Below, in pieces: positions 43,960 to 52,892 of a stretch of DNA of 64,000 nt. Each line of letters starts with the position of its first letter. Positions within the stretch are counted from its first letter, which is position 1. The translations under genes were made by a program, and so were the position numbers. The notes under the pieces are model-generated. The model saw only the letters and a list, made by a program, of their open reading frames with translations. It searched no databases and was not told the DNA's origin. Source of the DNA: Luteibacter sp. OK325. Its GTDB lineage: Bacteria; Pseudomonadota; Gammaproteobacteria; Xanthomonadales; Rhodanobacteraceae. The stretch spans positions 248,001 through 312,000 of the forward strand of contig NZ_QAOX01000002.1 in NCBI RefSeq assembly GCF_003050935.1, written 5' to 3'.

Positions 43960-44187
43960 TCAGGTATAGGCGTCGATCATGTCTCCTACAGTGGCGACCT
44001 TGAGGTCGCACGCCCCGACGGGCACGTTGATATCGAACAAGTCCTCAATGGCAAAAGTCATCGCGATGCCTTGGCACGAAGCAATCCCCAACACTTCGAG
44101 CGTGGCGTCCTGCGTGATCGTCGCCGGATCGGCGCCAACCTGTTTGGCAACGATATCGATTACGCGCTCTTCGATGGGGTCGTTCAT
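43960..44187 (-). CDS. acyl carrier protein-like (phosphopantetheine attachment) protein
   Basis: A 75-residue protein with the four-helix ACP pattern: EERVIDIVAKQVGADPATITQDATLEVLG, then the attachment motif GIASCQ (Ser37) in place of the usual GxDSL, and AMTFAIEDLFDINV. The serine is kept but the flanking Asp and Leu are changed to Ala and Cys. It is last in a minus-strand operon with an adenylating ligase, an SDR and a glycosyltransferase, so it likely carries the acyl group they act on. Its start overlaps the preceding stop by 4 bp. Confidence 0.8.
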   Translation of the reverse strand: MNDPIEERVIDIVAKQVGADPATITQDATLEVLGIASCQGIAMTFAIEDLFDINVPVGACDLKVATVGDMIDAYT

Positions 44188-44513
44188 CGCTTCGATTCCG
44201 GGGCTTGCGGTAACGGCAAAGGAGAGAAATTTCGTACCGCGCGCTCAGCGATGCGATTGCGGATCTGGGCTTCGACCACGCCGGGTACGTCGGCGCAGCT
44301 CCCGCTCATTTCCGTCAACACGATCGGCCCGCGCCATACGAGCGCTTCCCACTCCAGGCGCGGCCCGACGCGTTCGAGTGTCACCATCGCCACCAGGTCC
44401 TCGCCTGCCTCGCTACCGACGAGGAGCGACAGGCTGGTCCGATGGTCGCGAGCGAATCGCTGGCCGAGGGATATGCCGAACAAAGGGTGCGAGGTACATT
44501 GATCGACTTTCAT
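44184..44513 (-). CDS. unknown protein in the ACP/ligase operon
   Basis: A 109-residue soluble protein with no recognised family. SLSLLVGSEAGEDLVAMVTLERVG and LEWEALVWRGPIVLTE look like beta strands, followed by a helical, basic C-terminus. It overlaps the ACP gene by 4 bp and starts 3 bp after the glycosyltransferase gene, so it is a real operon member. A small acyl-handling fold is possible but not shown. Confidence 0.6.
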   Translation of the reverse strand: MKVDQCTSHPLFGISLGQRFARDHRTSLSLLVGSEAGEDLVAMVTLERVGPRLEWEALVWRGPIVLTEMSGSCADVPGVVEAQIRNRIAERAVRNFSPLPLPQAPESKR

Positions 44514-44516
44514 TCG

Positions 44517-45596
44517 TCAGCCTCCGATGTGAGCTCCATGGGCCGGCTGCGCCGGCGCTCGCCTTGCCCTCGGCACCGCCTTCGGGAGCAGGGGACTGTC
44601 GCGTGTGGCCTCGAATAGCTCGATGACACGAAGGGCTGTGTCGCTACCCGAGGCGTCAGCGGTATCGAACCCGATGTTGCACCCACCATAGGGCGCATAG
44701 ACGTCGAGTGCCGTTGCTTTGAAAAGTCCTATCGTCGTCACGCCGGTCGCCGACCCAAGGTGCATGACGCCGCAGTCGGCGGTGACGAAGAGGTCCAGGC
44801 CGGCCAGTACCGCCGCCATGCGGCGAATATCGGATGAGTAATAGCCAGGCCATGCCTCTCGTAACATCGACCGCGCATGGGCGGGAACGATTTCGATGAT
44901 CGATGCGTGGGGAAGGGTGCCATGCAAAGTAGCCATGAAGTCCATCCACCAGGCTTCGGGGTACCGCTTTGTACCCGTAGCGTTGCCGAAGATGCCGATG
45001 ACTGGCCCCTTCTTCTCACGGGAGGTAGACGCCATTAACGCGGCGACAACACTGGCCCCTTCTGCGCGCTCATCCCGGGTCAGATGGATCGCAAGCGGAG
45101 GATAGAATTGTGACGTCGTCTGTATGGAGTTGGCTGCCCAACGGACAAGATTTATCGGCCGATGCCCCATGTGGCGACCGGCGATGGCGTGAGGCGCGGC
45201 ATGCGTAAGCGCGCGCGTGGGCTTGTCGCTGAAGCCAATTTTGAAGCGTCCGTGGAGAAGCCGTGTGAGTGCTCTGGCGAAGCCGGAGCCCAGAGTGGGA
45301 TCGATAATCAGGTCGTAGTGCGTTCGCCTGATCCGGAACAACGTACGGAGCATCGCGATCGGGTGCTTGAACCCTCGTCGCGGCAGGCAAAACACCGTCT
45401 TGACGCTGAAGAATCCCCTGAAGACGTCCTCTGCAATCTCGCCTTCACTGACGATATCGATCTCAGCACCTTGGTAGCGTTCTTCAAGCTCGCAGATCAA
45501 CGGTGTCAACAGTAGGGTGTTACCGAGTCGATGGTTGGGCCGGCAGATCAGGATGCGATAGATGCCCTGCCGAATAGGTGCGATATGCGTGCTCAT
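44517..45596 (-). CDS. glycosyltransferase family 9 (heptosyltransferase-like)
   Basis: A 359-residue GT9 protein. The N-terminal ILICRPNHRLGNTLLLTPLICELEERYQGAEIDIVSE and the donor-binding TADCGVMHLGSATGVTTIGLF are the family motifs. GT9 enzymes transfer ADP-heptose or related sugars to LPS and other glycans. No other LPS core gene is nearby, and it overlaps an SDR gene by 4 bp, so a role in glycosylating or building an acylated product is an alternative to LPS assembly. Confidence 0.87.
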   Translation of the reverse strand: MSTHIAPIRQGIYRILICRPNHRLGNTLLLTPLICELEERYQGAEIDIVSEGEIAEDVFRGFFSVKTVFCLPRRGFKHPIAMLRTLFRIRRTHYDLIIDPTLGSGFARALTRLLHGRFKIGFSDKPTRALTHAAPHAIAGRHMGHRPINLVRWAANSIQTTSQFYPPLAIHLTRDERAEGASVVAALMASTSREKKGPVIGIFGNATGTKRYPEAWWMDFMATLHGTLPHASIIEIVPAHARSMLREAWPGYYSSDIRRMAAVLAGLDLFVTADCGVMHLGSATGVTTIGLFKATALDVYAPYGGCNIGFDTADASGSDTALRVIELFEATRDSPLLPKAVPRARRAPAQPAHGAHIGG

Positions 45597-46408
45597 GACA
45601 CGCCCCTCGCGTGATACGCCAGGTCAGGCAAGACTTTTTTGAGCGCGCCGTCGACAAGCGAGGGAAATACGCCGTTAAGTCGTGCGAACAGGTTTTCCGG
45701 GAAGCCCATGTACGCTTCGCTTTTCTCCTTCTCGATCGCATGCACGATATGCAACGCCACCCAGCCAGGTTCATCCATATGCATAAGCTTTCGTTCCGCC
45801 ATGAGGTGCACGGCGGGTGGATTGAAAGCCGTTCGGACAGACCTCGGTGCGACATAGGTAACACCCACGCCGGTGCCGTGCAGTTCCCGGCGCAGTGCCT
45901 GCGAGAAACCGCGCAGGGCGAATTTGCTGGCCGAGTACGCGGCAAATCCCGGGTAACCGATGCTGCCGAACGTGGAGCCTACGTTGACAATACGGCCCGA
46001 TCCCCGACCCAGCATGGCCGGCAGTATCTCTCGCGCCATTTGCATGGGTGCCTCAACGTTGATTTGCATGGTCCGGGTGATCGCACTCGCGTCGGACTGG
46101 TCGAAGAAGCGGAAATCGAGGACCCCGGCAAGGTTGATCAGGACATCGACGCGACCGTAGGCCTCAACCATGCGAGACACGGCCGAACGGCGTGCCGCGG
46201 CGTCGGTGAGATCAGCCTGTAGCACGACCGCATCCATCCGGTGCGTGGCGACAAGGTGTTCGAGGCTGGCGACGGACGCATCCGTACGACCCAGTAATCC
46301 CAGCCGCGCGCCCTTTGCACCGAGCGCTTCGGCCAGTTCCCGACCGATACCGCAAGCGGCGCCGGTGAGTAGAATGCGTTTTTCACGTAGGTCGAGGGTC
46401 ATGGTCAT
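45593..46408 (-). CDS. short-chain dehydrogenase/reductase
   Basis: A 271-residue classical SDR. The ATG at 46408 overlaps the ligase stop (ATGA); the frame extends far upstream inside the ligase gene and is ignored. It has the NAD(P)-binding TGAACGIG (15-22), NLAGV, the catalytic Ser near 145, Tyr158 and Lys162 (YSASK). The C-terminal extension with MGFPENLFARLNGVFPSLVDGALKK is common in SDRs acting on lipid substrates. Likely reduces or oxidises the product of the operon. Confidence 0.88.
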   Translation of the reverse strand: MTMTLDLREKRILLTGAACGIGRELAEALGAKGARLGLLGRTDASVASLEHLVATHRMDAVVLQADLTDAAARRSAVSRMVEAYGRVDVLINLAGVLDFRFFDQSDASAITRTMQINVEAPMQMAREILPAMLGRGSGRIVNVGSTFGSIGYPGFAAYSASKFALRGFSQALRRELHGTGVGVTYVAPRSVRTAFNPPAVHLMAERKLMHMDEPGWVALHIVHAIEKEKSEAYMGFPENLFARLNGVFPSLVDGALKKVLPDLAYHARGVS

Positions 46409-47631
46409 TGGCCCGCGAACACGGCAGTCTGCTGGACGGCTCGCGTAGCAACGAGCTGGCTCTCCACCCACTTCGGCGATACGTTGCGTCCGAGAGTCGC
46501 GGTTTTTTTCCTGCCGCTTATGTAGAGAAAGCCGTCCGCGTCCAGCCATCCGGTGTCGCCGGTGTGCCAGACCTGGGGACTCGGGTCGTATAGCCCGAGA
46601 TAGCCTCCAAAAAGTGCACCGGAAACGACGATTTCGCCGTCGTCGGCGATGCGGACACGGGCATGTGGCAAGGGCATGCCGACGCTGCCGGCACGTTCGC
46701 TGCCGGGACGGTTCATGCTCACGACCGACGTGGCCTCGGAGAGGCCGTAGCCCTCGTAGACAGGAATTCCTAGTGCCCGGGCCCGGCGCAGCAGGGAGGC
46801 GGAGCACGGCGCGCCGCCAACGGCAACGAAACGCAGGGTGGAAGGCAGGGGCGCACCGGCCTGCGCGCATTCCACGGCAAGCGCCAACAGTGGAGGGACG
46901 AGGATCGTTCCGGTGGGCGTGAACCTGTGAAGCGCATCCATGAAGGCCCCGGGTTCCACCGTACTTGAACCGGTGAAGCCACAACGCTCCAACGGGGGGA
47001 GGATAGCCGTCGCCCCACGGAGGATTGGCACATAGATGCCGCCGATATTCGCAAGCAGGGTGGACAGCGGAAGGAGCGTAAGGCTGCGATCATCGGAGCG
47101 CGTCGACGCTGCGCTCGCCAGCGCCTCGGACACTTCGTCTATCGCGGCGCGCGTGATGCAAACGCCCTTGGGCTGTTGAGTCGTGCCAGACGTGTAGGTG
47201 ATCTTGCCGGTATCCGAGGGCAGGGTGCGACGGCATGGGGGGAGAAGGCTGTAGAGATGGAGTTCGGTGTGGGCAATCATGATCGTCTCGTGACGCGAGA
47301 CGCGAGATAGGGGAACGCCGTAGTCCGGACGATCCGTGATGAGAAGGTCCGGTGCCGCATCGGTCAGCAAGTGCGCGAGCTGCTCGTCGCTGAAGAAAGG
47401 CGGCACCGGTATTGCAACCGCGCCGCATGCGGCGATGGTCAGATCGACAACAGCCCATGGAATACCGTTTGCCATCATCACGGCAACGCGCCCGGCGGCG
47501 ATGCGCGAACCGACTTGCGTGATCGTCCGTGAGAGCTGGCGATAGGTCATCGCCGAGGCGGCATCTTCAAGTGCTACCTGGTCCGGTCGCGTCAGCGCAT
47601 GGTGCTCGAGTTTCTTCAGGATGGTTCGCAT
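46405..47631 (-). CDS. acyl-adenylating ligase (AMP-binding family), C-terminally short
   Basis: A 408-residue protein; the ATG at 47631 is chosen over an upstream frame start because family homology begins there. It has the AMP-forming P-loop ITYTSGTTQQPKGV, YEGYGLSEATSV and HTGDTGWLDADGFLYISGRKK. The family is normally 500-560 residues: here the C-terminal subdomain with the conserved adenylation Lys is missing, the protein ending about 25 residues after the hinge. The next gene starts in its stop codon, so the short form is probably native. It may make acyl-adenylate for the ACP. First gene of the operon. Confidence 0.83.
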   Translation of the reverse strand: MRTILKKLEHHALTRPDQVALEDAASAMTYRQLSRTITQVGSRIAAGRVAVMMANGIPWAVVDLTIAACGAVAIPVPPFFSDEQLAHLLTDAAPDLLITDRPDYGVPLSRVSRHETIMIAHTELHLYSLLPPCRRTLPSDTGKITYTSGTTQQPKGVCITRAAIDEVSEALASAASTRSDDRSLTLLPLSTLLANIGGIYVPILRGATAILPPLERCGFTGSSTVEPGAFMDALHRFTPTGTILVPPLLALAVECAQAGAPLPSTLRFVAVGGAPCSASLLRRARALGIPVYEGYGLSEATSVVSMNRPGSERAGSVGMPLPHARVRIADDGEIVVSGALFGGYLGLYDPSPQVWHTGDTGWLDADGFLYISGRKKTATLGRNVSPKWVESQLVATRAVQQTAVFAGQ

Positions 47632-47973
47632 CAGGCACCTCCGCAAGACGAGGCGCGAAGGGACCATCCCGGGCTGGCACTTTCCCGACTATCACGGAGC
47701 AGTGCGCGCAGACGTGGTTGCGATACGACTATATTGCGCAGTTCAACCAGCAACGGCTCCACGGTATCGAGCACGCAAGGGTCGGACGGTTGCGGCAGCG
47801 GGGGCAGGCACATGGAGGATCGCTCGCTGGGAGGAGATAACGCTTACCAAAGCGATATTCGTGCCACCGACGTATCCTATTGAATACAAGGATAATAACT
47901 TAAACTTCACTCGTTCTACAGGCCCTCCTTTCTTGCAGTGCGCACGAATTGTCTGCAAGAAATGTCGGGTGAT
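47632..47973. other. gene-free interval with AT-rich segment
   Basis: 342 bp between the ligase and the phosphate-binding-like gene, both on the minus strand. The stretch 47874-47916 is clearly AT-rich (AATACAAGGATAATAACTTAAAC) against high-GC neighbours and is the likeliest site for the ligase operon promoter. Open frames here have no ribosome sites or family features. Confidence 0.4.
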
Positions 47974-48471
47974 TCAGGGCGTGGCAGTGCGGTCCGAACA
48001 GAGGCTCGTCTCGCTGATTGTCGGCGGCAGTGGAACCAGCATCACGACGCGAACGCTCGTGTCGGCGTGGCACGAAGCGACATAGCCGACGGCACCGGGC
48101 GTCGCCGCCGCGAAGCGGATAACCGCTTCATCCGATGCCAGTACATAAGGCGGGCTCACGCCCTGGAAGTACTGTTTGTCCCAGTAATCCTGCATCGGTC
48201 GTTCGGCCATGTGCAGTACGCTTTTCGTAAAGGCGTCACGCAGCGGGGAGTCGGCAGGCAGATTGACCGGCGTAAGCTTGACGCCGTCGCTGTCGACGAA
48301 GATGCGCTTGAGATAGACGTTGCGGAGCGTGTCCCGGTCGAACGACAGACGGGGCGCCGTCGGCGCCGAGATCACGGCAAGCTGCACCTGTGCCGCCCAT
48401 ACGGCCTGGTTCCCGAGAGCCACCCCCCAGAGCAAGAACAGGAGGCGTGCGGCATTGCGGCGCCTTGGCAT
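47974..48471 (-). CDS. periplasmic phosphate-binding-like (PstS-fold) protein, short form
   Basis: A 165-residue protein with a signal peptide (LLFLLWGVALGNQAVWAA). SFDRDTLRNVYLKRIFVDSDGVKLTPVNLPADSPLRDAFTKSVL and RFAAATPGAVGYV belong to the periplasmic-binding domain of PstS-like proteins. It is about half of PstS, as in the small phosphate ABC transporter substrate-binding proteins encoded beside two-component systems. It follows the porin gene by 3 bp on the same strand. No ABC permease is near, so a sensing role is likely. Confidence 0.78.
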   Translation of the reverse strand: MPRRRNAARLLFLLWGVALGNQAVWAAQVQLAVISAPTAPRLSFDRDTLRNVYLKRIFVDSDGVKLTPVNLPADSPLRDAFTKSVLHMAERPMQDYWDKQYFQGVSPPYVLASDEAVIRFAAATPGAVGYVASCHADTSVRVVMLVPLPPTISETSLCSDRTATP

Positions 48472-48474
48472 AAG

Positions 48475-49575
48475 TCAGAACAACACCGAGAAAGATGCCA
48501 GCCAGCCGGCCGGGACGATTTCGCCGTTCTGACCATTGCGATGCTCCAGCTTGAGTACGAGGCCCGGGACGGGGCGATAGTTGAGGGCCTCGGTCCGGAC
48601 AATCGACGTCGTGTCCGGTACGGACGTGTGATATCGCTCGACACGACCGATCAGGTAGAGATGGGACGCAATGGGGATGCCCGCCTCGACAAAGCCGCCG
48701 CGCTCGCTGGAAAGCGGCGACGCACCCGTGCGATAGATGGCCTCGCCGGTGAGCTCCACGTACCGCGTAGTCCACGTGAAGTCGATGCCTGTGAGTTGGT
48801 AGTCGTGCCGCGGTTCCTGCAGTTGGTAGGTTATGTAGGACGCGCCCACGGTTAGGCTATCGCCCGCCAGGTGGTACAACACGCGACCGCCGTACGCGTG
48901 GAGGAAGTTGTTCCGAGGACTTCGGTCACCCGTGTAGTCGGTAAAGGCATCGTCGGCGTCCTGACCCACACCCAGGTTCTTGCTGTCGTCTGCAAATATC
49001 CAATAATCGAGGTCTCGCCCCTTTAAGGCGACCGTACCGAAGGCCATGGCGCCCGCCGCATGGCGGGCGAAGGGGGCGGACGTGGAAAGGGGACGCGAGA
49101 CGGTCCAGGTCAACGGATCGGCGTGAACGAGGTTCCACTCGCCGATGGGCGTGAGAAACTTGCCGAACCGGAACGTGATGGCCGGTGTCGCGTGGAAATC
49201 GGCATAGAGCCGTTCCACATCGACCTCGGCGTGGCCGCCACCGTTCTGCGCCCCGGTCACGTTCGTCGTACGCGAGGTGGCCAGTTCGGTGAAGAATTGC
49301 CAGCGGTCACCCAGGTCCTTCGTGACGAACAGGCTGACGTCGCGCAGGCTCGAATCCGCGTGCGAGCCTTGCAGGTCGAAGAAGTGCACGTCGGCATATC
49401 CGCCGATCCGCAGACCCTGGTCGGGAAAGTAAAGTCCCTGGCCAAGAGAATAGGGTGCAGGCTGCCATGTATTGCTTCCGGTCGTGTCCGTCGCGCGAGT
49501 GCGAGGCGCCAAAAAGAGCGCCGACAGCAGAGCGATCACGCCCAGGACCAGGGGACGATGCGGATGCCGGCTCAT
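48475..49575 (-). CDS. outer-membrane porin-like protein co-transcribed with the phosphate-binding-like protein
   Basis: A 366-residue protein with a signal peptide (VLGVIALLSALFLAPRTRA). LRIGGYADVHFFDLQG, VERLYADFHATPAITFRFGKFLTPIGEWN and HAYGGRVLYHLAGDSLTVGASYITY are beta-barrel strands; it ends in SFSVLF with a terminal Phe. The ATG at 49575 is used; the frame continues upstream into the kinase gene on the other strand. It is divergent from the histidine kinase gene, with a possible sigma54 promoter in between. Confidence 0.8.
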   Translation of the reverse strand: MSRHPHRPLVLGVIALLSALFLAPRTRATDTTGSNTWQPAPYSLGQGLYFPDQGLRIGGYADVHFFDLQGSHADSSLRDVSLFVTKDLGDRWQFFTELATSRTTNVTGAQNGGGHAEVDVERLYADFHATPAITFRFGKFLTPIGEWNLVHADPLTWTVSRPLSTSAPFARHAAGAMAFGTVALKGRDLDYWIFADDSKNLGVGQDADDAFTDYTGDRSPRNNFLHAYGGRVLYHLAGDSLTVGASYITYQLQEPRHDYQLTGIDFTWTTRYVELTGEAIYRTGASPLSSERGGFVEAGIPIASHLYLIGRVERYHTSVPDTTSIVRTEALNYRPVPGLVLKLEHRNGQNGEIVPAGWLASFSVLF

Positions 49576-49616
49576 GGAGATACCTTCAGGGGTGAAACGT
49601 GGACGGGCGCAGGATG

Positions 49617-49630
49617 GCATAACCCGCGCC
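49617..49630 (-). promoter_or_regulatory. possible sigma54 promoter of the porin/phosphate-binding operon
   Basis: On the minus strand GG (49630-49629), 10 bp, GC (49618-49617), with C, CG and TGC matching further consensus positions, but not a full TTGC. Transcription would start near 49606, giving a leader of about 30 nt before the porin ATG. A CTGCG-N7-CGCAG repeat (49636-49652) lies just upstream. The NtrC-type regulator encoded next door has an intact GAFTGA loop, which makes a sigma54 promoter here plausible. Confidence 0.35.
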
Positions 49631-49674
49631 CGATTCTGCGACACTGACGCAGGCATTCCCAAAGCTGACCCGCC

Positions 49675-51447
49675 TTGACGACACGATCGGCCCTCTTCCG
49701 GCTCCTGTTCTGGACCATGCTCGGCACGATGACCGTGGTCGGTGCGCTGTCGTTCTTCCAGTTCCGGAGCGCCCTGCAATCCGAGATCGCCGGCAATCTT
49801 CGCTTCGGCGCGACCGCGATGATGCAGCGCATCGACACCTTCCTGTTCTCCCACGTCGAGAACATGCGTGTCTGGCGTGGCCTCGAAGTCATGCAGGATA
49901 TCCGGGTGAAGGATGTCGACAAGCGGTTATCCAACTTCCTTTCCAACCTGCGGGCCGGCCAGGACAAGGTGTACGACGTGCTGCTGTGCACCGACGTGCA
50001 GGGGAGGGTAGTGGCCGCTAGTGAGGCATCTTATATCGGCGGTAACGCACCGAGCCTGTCCGGCTGGCACACGGTCCTCGGGCAGGGTCTCGATTCGATC
50101 TCGGTGACGTTGTCATCCGGGGGCCTCGGTACGAGCGCTATCGTGTTGCGCAGTGCCATTCCGAATGCCTTTGGCGAAGGCACGATCGGGTATCTCTACG
50201 CGTTCCTCGACTGGCGAGCCGTGCAGGATCTGCTCGATGGCGCGGTGAATCACGGTGCCAGAGGGCTTCTCCTCGCCGATCACGGTGGCCACGTGCTCGG
50301 CGCATCCGCTGCACTTCGCACTCAGCAAAATCTAAGGCAACTTCGTCTGGACGACTGGGATCTTCCGGTCGAAGGTGCAACGTCTTATGTCCACAAGGGA
50401 ACGGGCCTGGGGTACGGTGAGCTTCTTGTCGGTGTGGCGACATCCGGCGGCTCGCCGCCCTTTGAAGGTCTCGGGTGGCACACCCTCATGATCGAACCGA
50501 CCACGGTATCGTTCGGTCCCATCTGGGCGTTGCTCTGGGCCATGGTCGGCGTGTTCATGGTGACGCTGCTAGCCGGGCTATGGATCTCGTCGCGCCTGTC
50601 CGACCGCATCGTCTCCCCGATCGTGTCCTTGACGGAGTTCACGCGTAGCTTCCGCCAGGGACAACCTTCGCTTCCGGAAATACCTTCCGGCGCCACTTCC
50701 GAAGTCGGTGAGCTACATCGGGCGTACACCGAAATGATCCAGGCGCTCGAGCAATCGCGCGAGCAGGTCGTCCGTGCCGGCAAGCTTGCGGTGGTTGGCG
50801 AGATGGCAGCGATCATGGCGCACGAGGTCCGGACGCCGATGGGGATCCTGCGTAGCTCGGCTCAGCTTCTCCAAAGGGAGCCCGACCTCGACGAAAGGCA
50901 GCGCGAACTGATCGGCTTCATTTTCAGCGAAACCGAACGACTGAACCGGCTGGTGACGTTGTTGCTCGAATGCGCGCGGCCAAATCCGCCGCATTTCATG
51001 TTGCACGACGTCCCTGAGATCGTCGACAGCGTCCTGGCCCTGCTGGAATCCCGTGTCGAGCGCACCGGCGTAACGCTGTCGAGACAGGCCGACGGCGATG
51101 ACATCTTGCTCAGCTGCGATCGCGAGCAGATGATGCAGGTCTTCTTGAACCTGATCCTCAACGCGCTGTCTTTCGTGGGCGAGGGTGGCCGGGTGCGGGT
51201 CAGTACTCATCGTGACGAGGAAGCGCTGTGGATCAGCGTCGCAGACGACGGTCCGGGTGTTGCCTTGGAGTTTCGGGAGCACATTTTCGATCCCTTCTTC
51301 AGCCGGCGAGAAGGTGGTATCGGCCTGGGCCTGACCATCGTGCAGCAGATCGTACAGGCGCACGGGGGCACGCTTTCCGTCGGCGAAAGTGCCTGGGGCG
51401 GCGCCTCCTTCAATCTCCGCTTCAAACATCAAGAGCCTGTGACATGA
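49675..51447 (+). CDS. membrane sensor histidine kinase
   Basis: A 590-residue kinase. The start is probably TTG 49675, as an in-frame TGA lies three codons upstream and the next ATG would cut into the first membrane helix. There are two membrane segments (about 8-28 and 281-306) with a ~250-residue periplasmic Cache-like sensor between. A HAMP segment follows (about 307-350), then HisKA with H383 (MAHEVRTPMGIL) and the ATPase domain (NLILNAL, DDGPGV, GIGLGLTIVQQI). Its stop overlaps the regulator start. It is divergent from a porin/phosphate-binding operon, its likely target. Confidence 0.9.
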   Translation: MTTRSALFRLLFWTMLGTMTVVGALSFFQFRSALQSEIAGNLRFGATAMMQRIDTFLFSHVENMRVWRGLEVMQDIRVKDVDKRLSNFLSNLRAGQDKVYDVLLCTDVQGRVVAASEASYIGGNAPSLSGWHTVLGQGLDSISVTLSSGGLGTSAIVLRSAIPNAFGEGTIGYLYAFLDWRAVQDLLDGAVNHGARGLLLADHGGHVLGASAALRTQQNLRQLRLDDWDLPVEGATSYVHKGTGLGYGELLVGVATSGGSPPFEGLGWHTLMIEPTTVSFGPIWALLWAMVGVFMVTLLAGLWISSRLSDRIVSPIVSLTEFTRSFRQGQPSLPEIPSGATSEVGELHRAYTEMIQALEQSREQVVRAGKLAVVGEMAAIMAHEVRTPMGILRSSAQLLQREPDLDERQRELIGFIFSETERLNRLVTLLLECARPNPPHFMLHDVPEIVDSVLALLESRVERTGVTLSRQADGDDILLSCDREQMMQVFLNLILNALSFVGEGGRVRVSTHRDEEALWISVADDGPGVALEFREHIFDPFFSRREGGIGLGLTIVQQIVQAHGGTLSVGESAWGGASFNLRFKHQEPVT

Positions 51448-52820
51448 CGACGAAACGGATCCTGGTGGTCGACAATGAGGCGAAGATGCGCCGCATTCTC
51501 GAACTTTCCCTAAGGTCCATGGGGCATGAGGTGGAGCAAGCCGGTGACGGCCAGGAGGCTCTTGCGAAGATCGAGTCTGGCTCATTCGATCTTGTCCTCA
51601 CCGACCTGCGAATGCCCCGACTGGACGGCATTGGCCTCCTTACCGCCCTGCGCGGTGCCGATAACGATATTCCGGTCATCGTCATGACCGCCTACGGGAC
51701 CATCGAGACCGCCGTCGCGGCCATGAAGGTGGGCGCGGCCGACTACGTCATCCGACCGTTCGAGATGGAAACCATCGAGATGGCAGTGACACGTGCCTTG
51801 ACGATGCAGGTGGTCCAGCGCGAGAACCGATTCCTCAAGGACGAGGTGTCGCGTGGTTGGGGAGACTTCGTCGGCACCAGTCGCGCCATGCGGGCGCTCT
51901 ATGAACTCCTGCAGCAGGTAGCGCCCGCACGCAGCAGTATTTTTGTCGTCGGTGAAACAGGAACCGGAAAGGAACTGGTGGCACGCGCCATCCACGTCGC
52001 ATCGGGTCGAAGTGGCCTGTTCGTGCCGATCAATTGCGCCGCCATTCCCGCGGACCTGCTGGAGAGCGAACTGTTCGGGCACATCAAGGGTGCCTTTACC
52101 GGCGCGGTACGTGACCGGATCGGCAAGTGTGAGCTGGCCAGTGGGGGTACGTTGTTTCTCGACGAGATAACGGAGATGCCGATCGGTTTGCAGGCAAAGC
52201 TGTTGCGCGTTCTTCAGGAGTCCGTGATCGAGAAGGTAGGGGGCAACGCGGCCACGCCCGTGGACCTGCGGGTTGTCGCGGCCACCAACCGCGATCCACA
52301 GCATTCGGTCGACACCGGCGTGCTTCGGCGCGATCTGTACTTCCGGCTTAACGTGGTGCGCGTCGACGTGCCGCTATTGCGTGACCGACTCGACGATATC
52401 CCCTTGCTCGTGGACTACTTCATCAACAAATACTCCATCGAGCTGAGCAGGTCGCCGCCGGCGATGTCACCCGACGCGTTGGCGATCCTACAGACCTATG
52501 CATGGCCAGGTAATGTCCGAGAGCTGGAGAACATCATCGAGCGGGCCATGGTGCTGTGCAGGGGAGACGTCATCGCCGCGGCACACCTGCCTGCTGAACT
52601 GGCAGCGGAGCCAGCGTTCGCGGGTCGTTCCCCAGTCGATGCTTCCGCCCGGGTAAAGGTCCAATCACTGGCGCTGAGGCCGCACGTGGACGAAGTCGAG
52701 CGACATCTTATCGAAGCGGCGCTCGCATCGGCTGGAGGGAACAAGGCTGCCGCAGCAAGGTTGCTTGAGATCAGCGAGCGCGCGCTCTGGTACAAGATCA
52801 AGCGGTATGGGTTCACTTGA
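51444..52820 (+). CDS. NtrC-family sigma54-dependent response regulator
   Basis: A 458-residue protein; the ATG at 51444 overlaps the kinase stop. The receiver domain (1-120) has acidic D10 and phospho-acceptor D54 (LTDLRMP) and K at about 104 replaced by Arg in YVIRPFE. The AAA+ domain (about 140-370) has GETGTGKE, an intact GAFTGA loop and Walker B GTLFLDE. The Fis-type HTH (NKAAAARLLEISERALWYKIKRYG) ends it. It should activate sigma54 promoters in response to the partner kinase. The Lys-to-Arg change in the receiver switch is noteworthy. Confidence 0.9.
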   Translation: MTTKRILVVDNEAKMRRILELSLRSMGHEVEQAGDGQEALAKIESGSFDLVLTDLRMPRLDGIGLLTALRGADNDIPVIVMTAYGTIETAVAAMKVGAADYVIRPFEMETIEMAVTRALTMQVVQRENRFLKDEVSRGWGDFVGTSRAMRALYELLQQVAPARSSIFVVGETGTGKELVARAIHVASGRSGLFVPINCAAIPADLLESELFGHIKGAFTGAVRDRIGKCELASGGTLFLDEITEMPIGLQAKLLRVLQESVIEKVGGNAATPVDLRVVAATNRDPQHSVDTGVLRRDLYFRLNVVRVDVPLLRDRLDDIPLLVDYFINKYSIELSRSPPAMSPDALAILQTYAWPGNVRELENIIERAMVLCRGDVIAAAHLPAELAAEPAFAGRSPVDASARVKVQSLALRPHVDEVERHLIEAALASAGGNKAAAARLLEISERALWYKIKRYGFT

Positions 52821-52892
52821 TTGCCTCGATGTAGATCAGCATCGTCCCGAACAGCGGCGCCAATGGGATTATTACAGCCAGGAGAATCTAAA

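Noticed and set aside
46409-46984. N-terminal extension of the SDR gene
   Set aside because: It is antiparallel in content to no known domain and lies in another frame of the ligase gene; ATG 46408 overlaps the ligase stop and begins the Rossmann fold.
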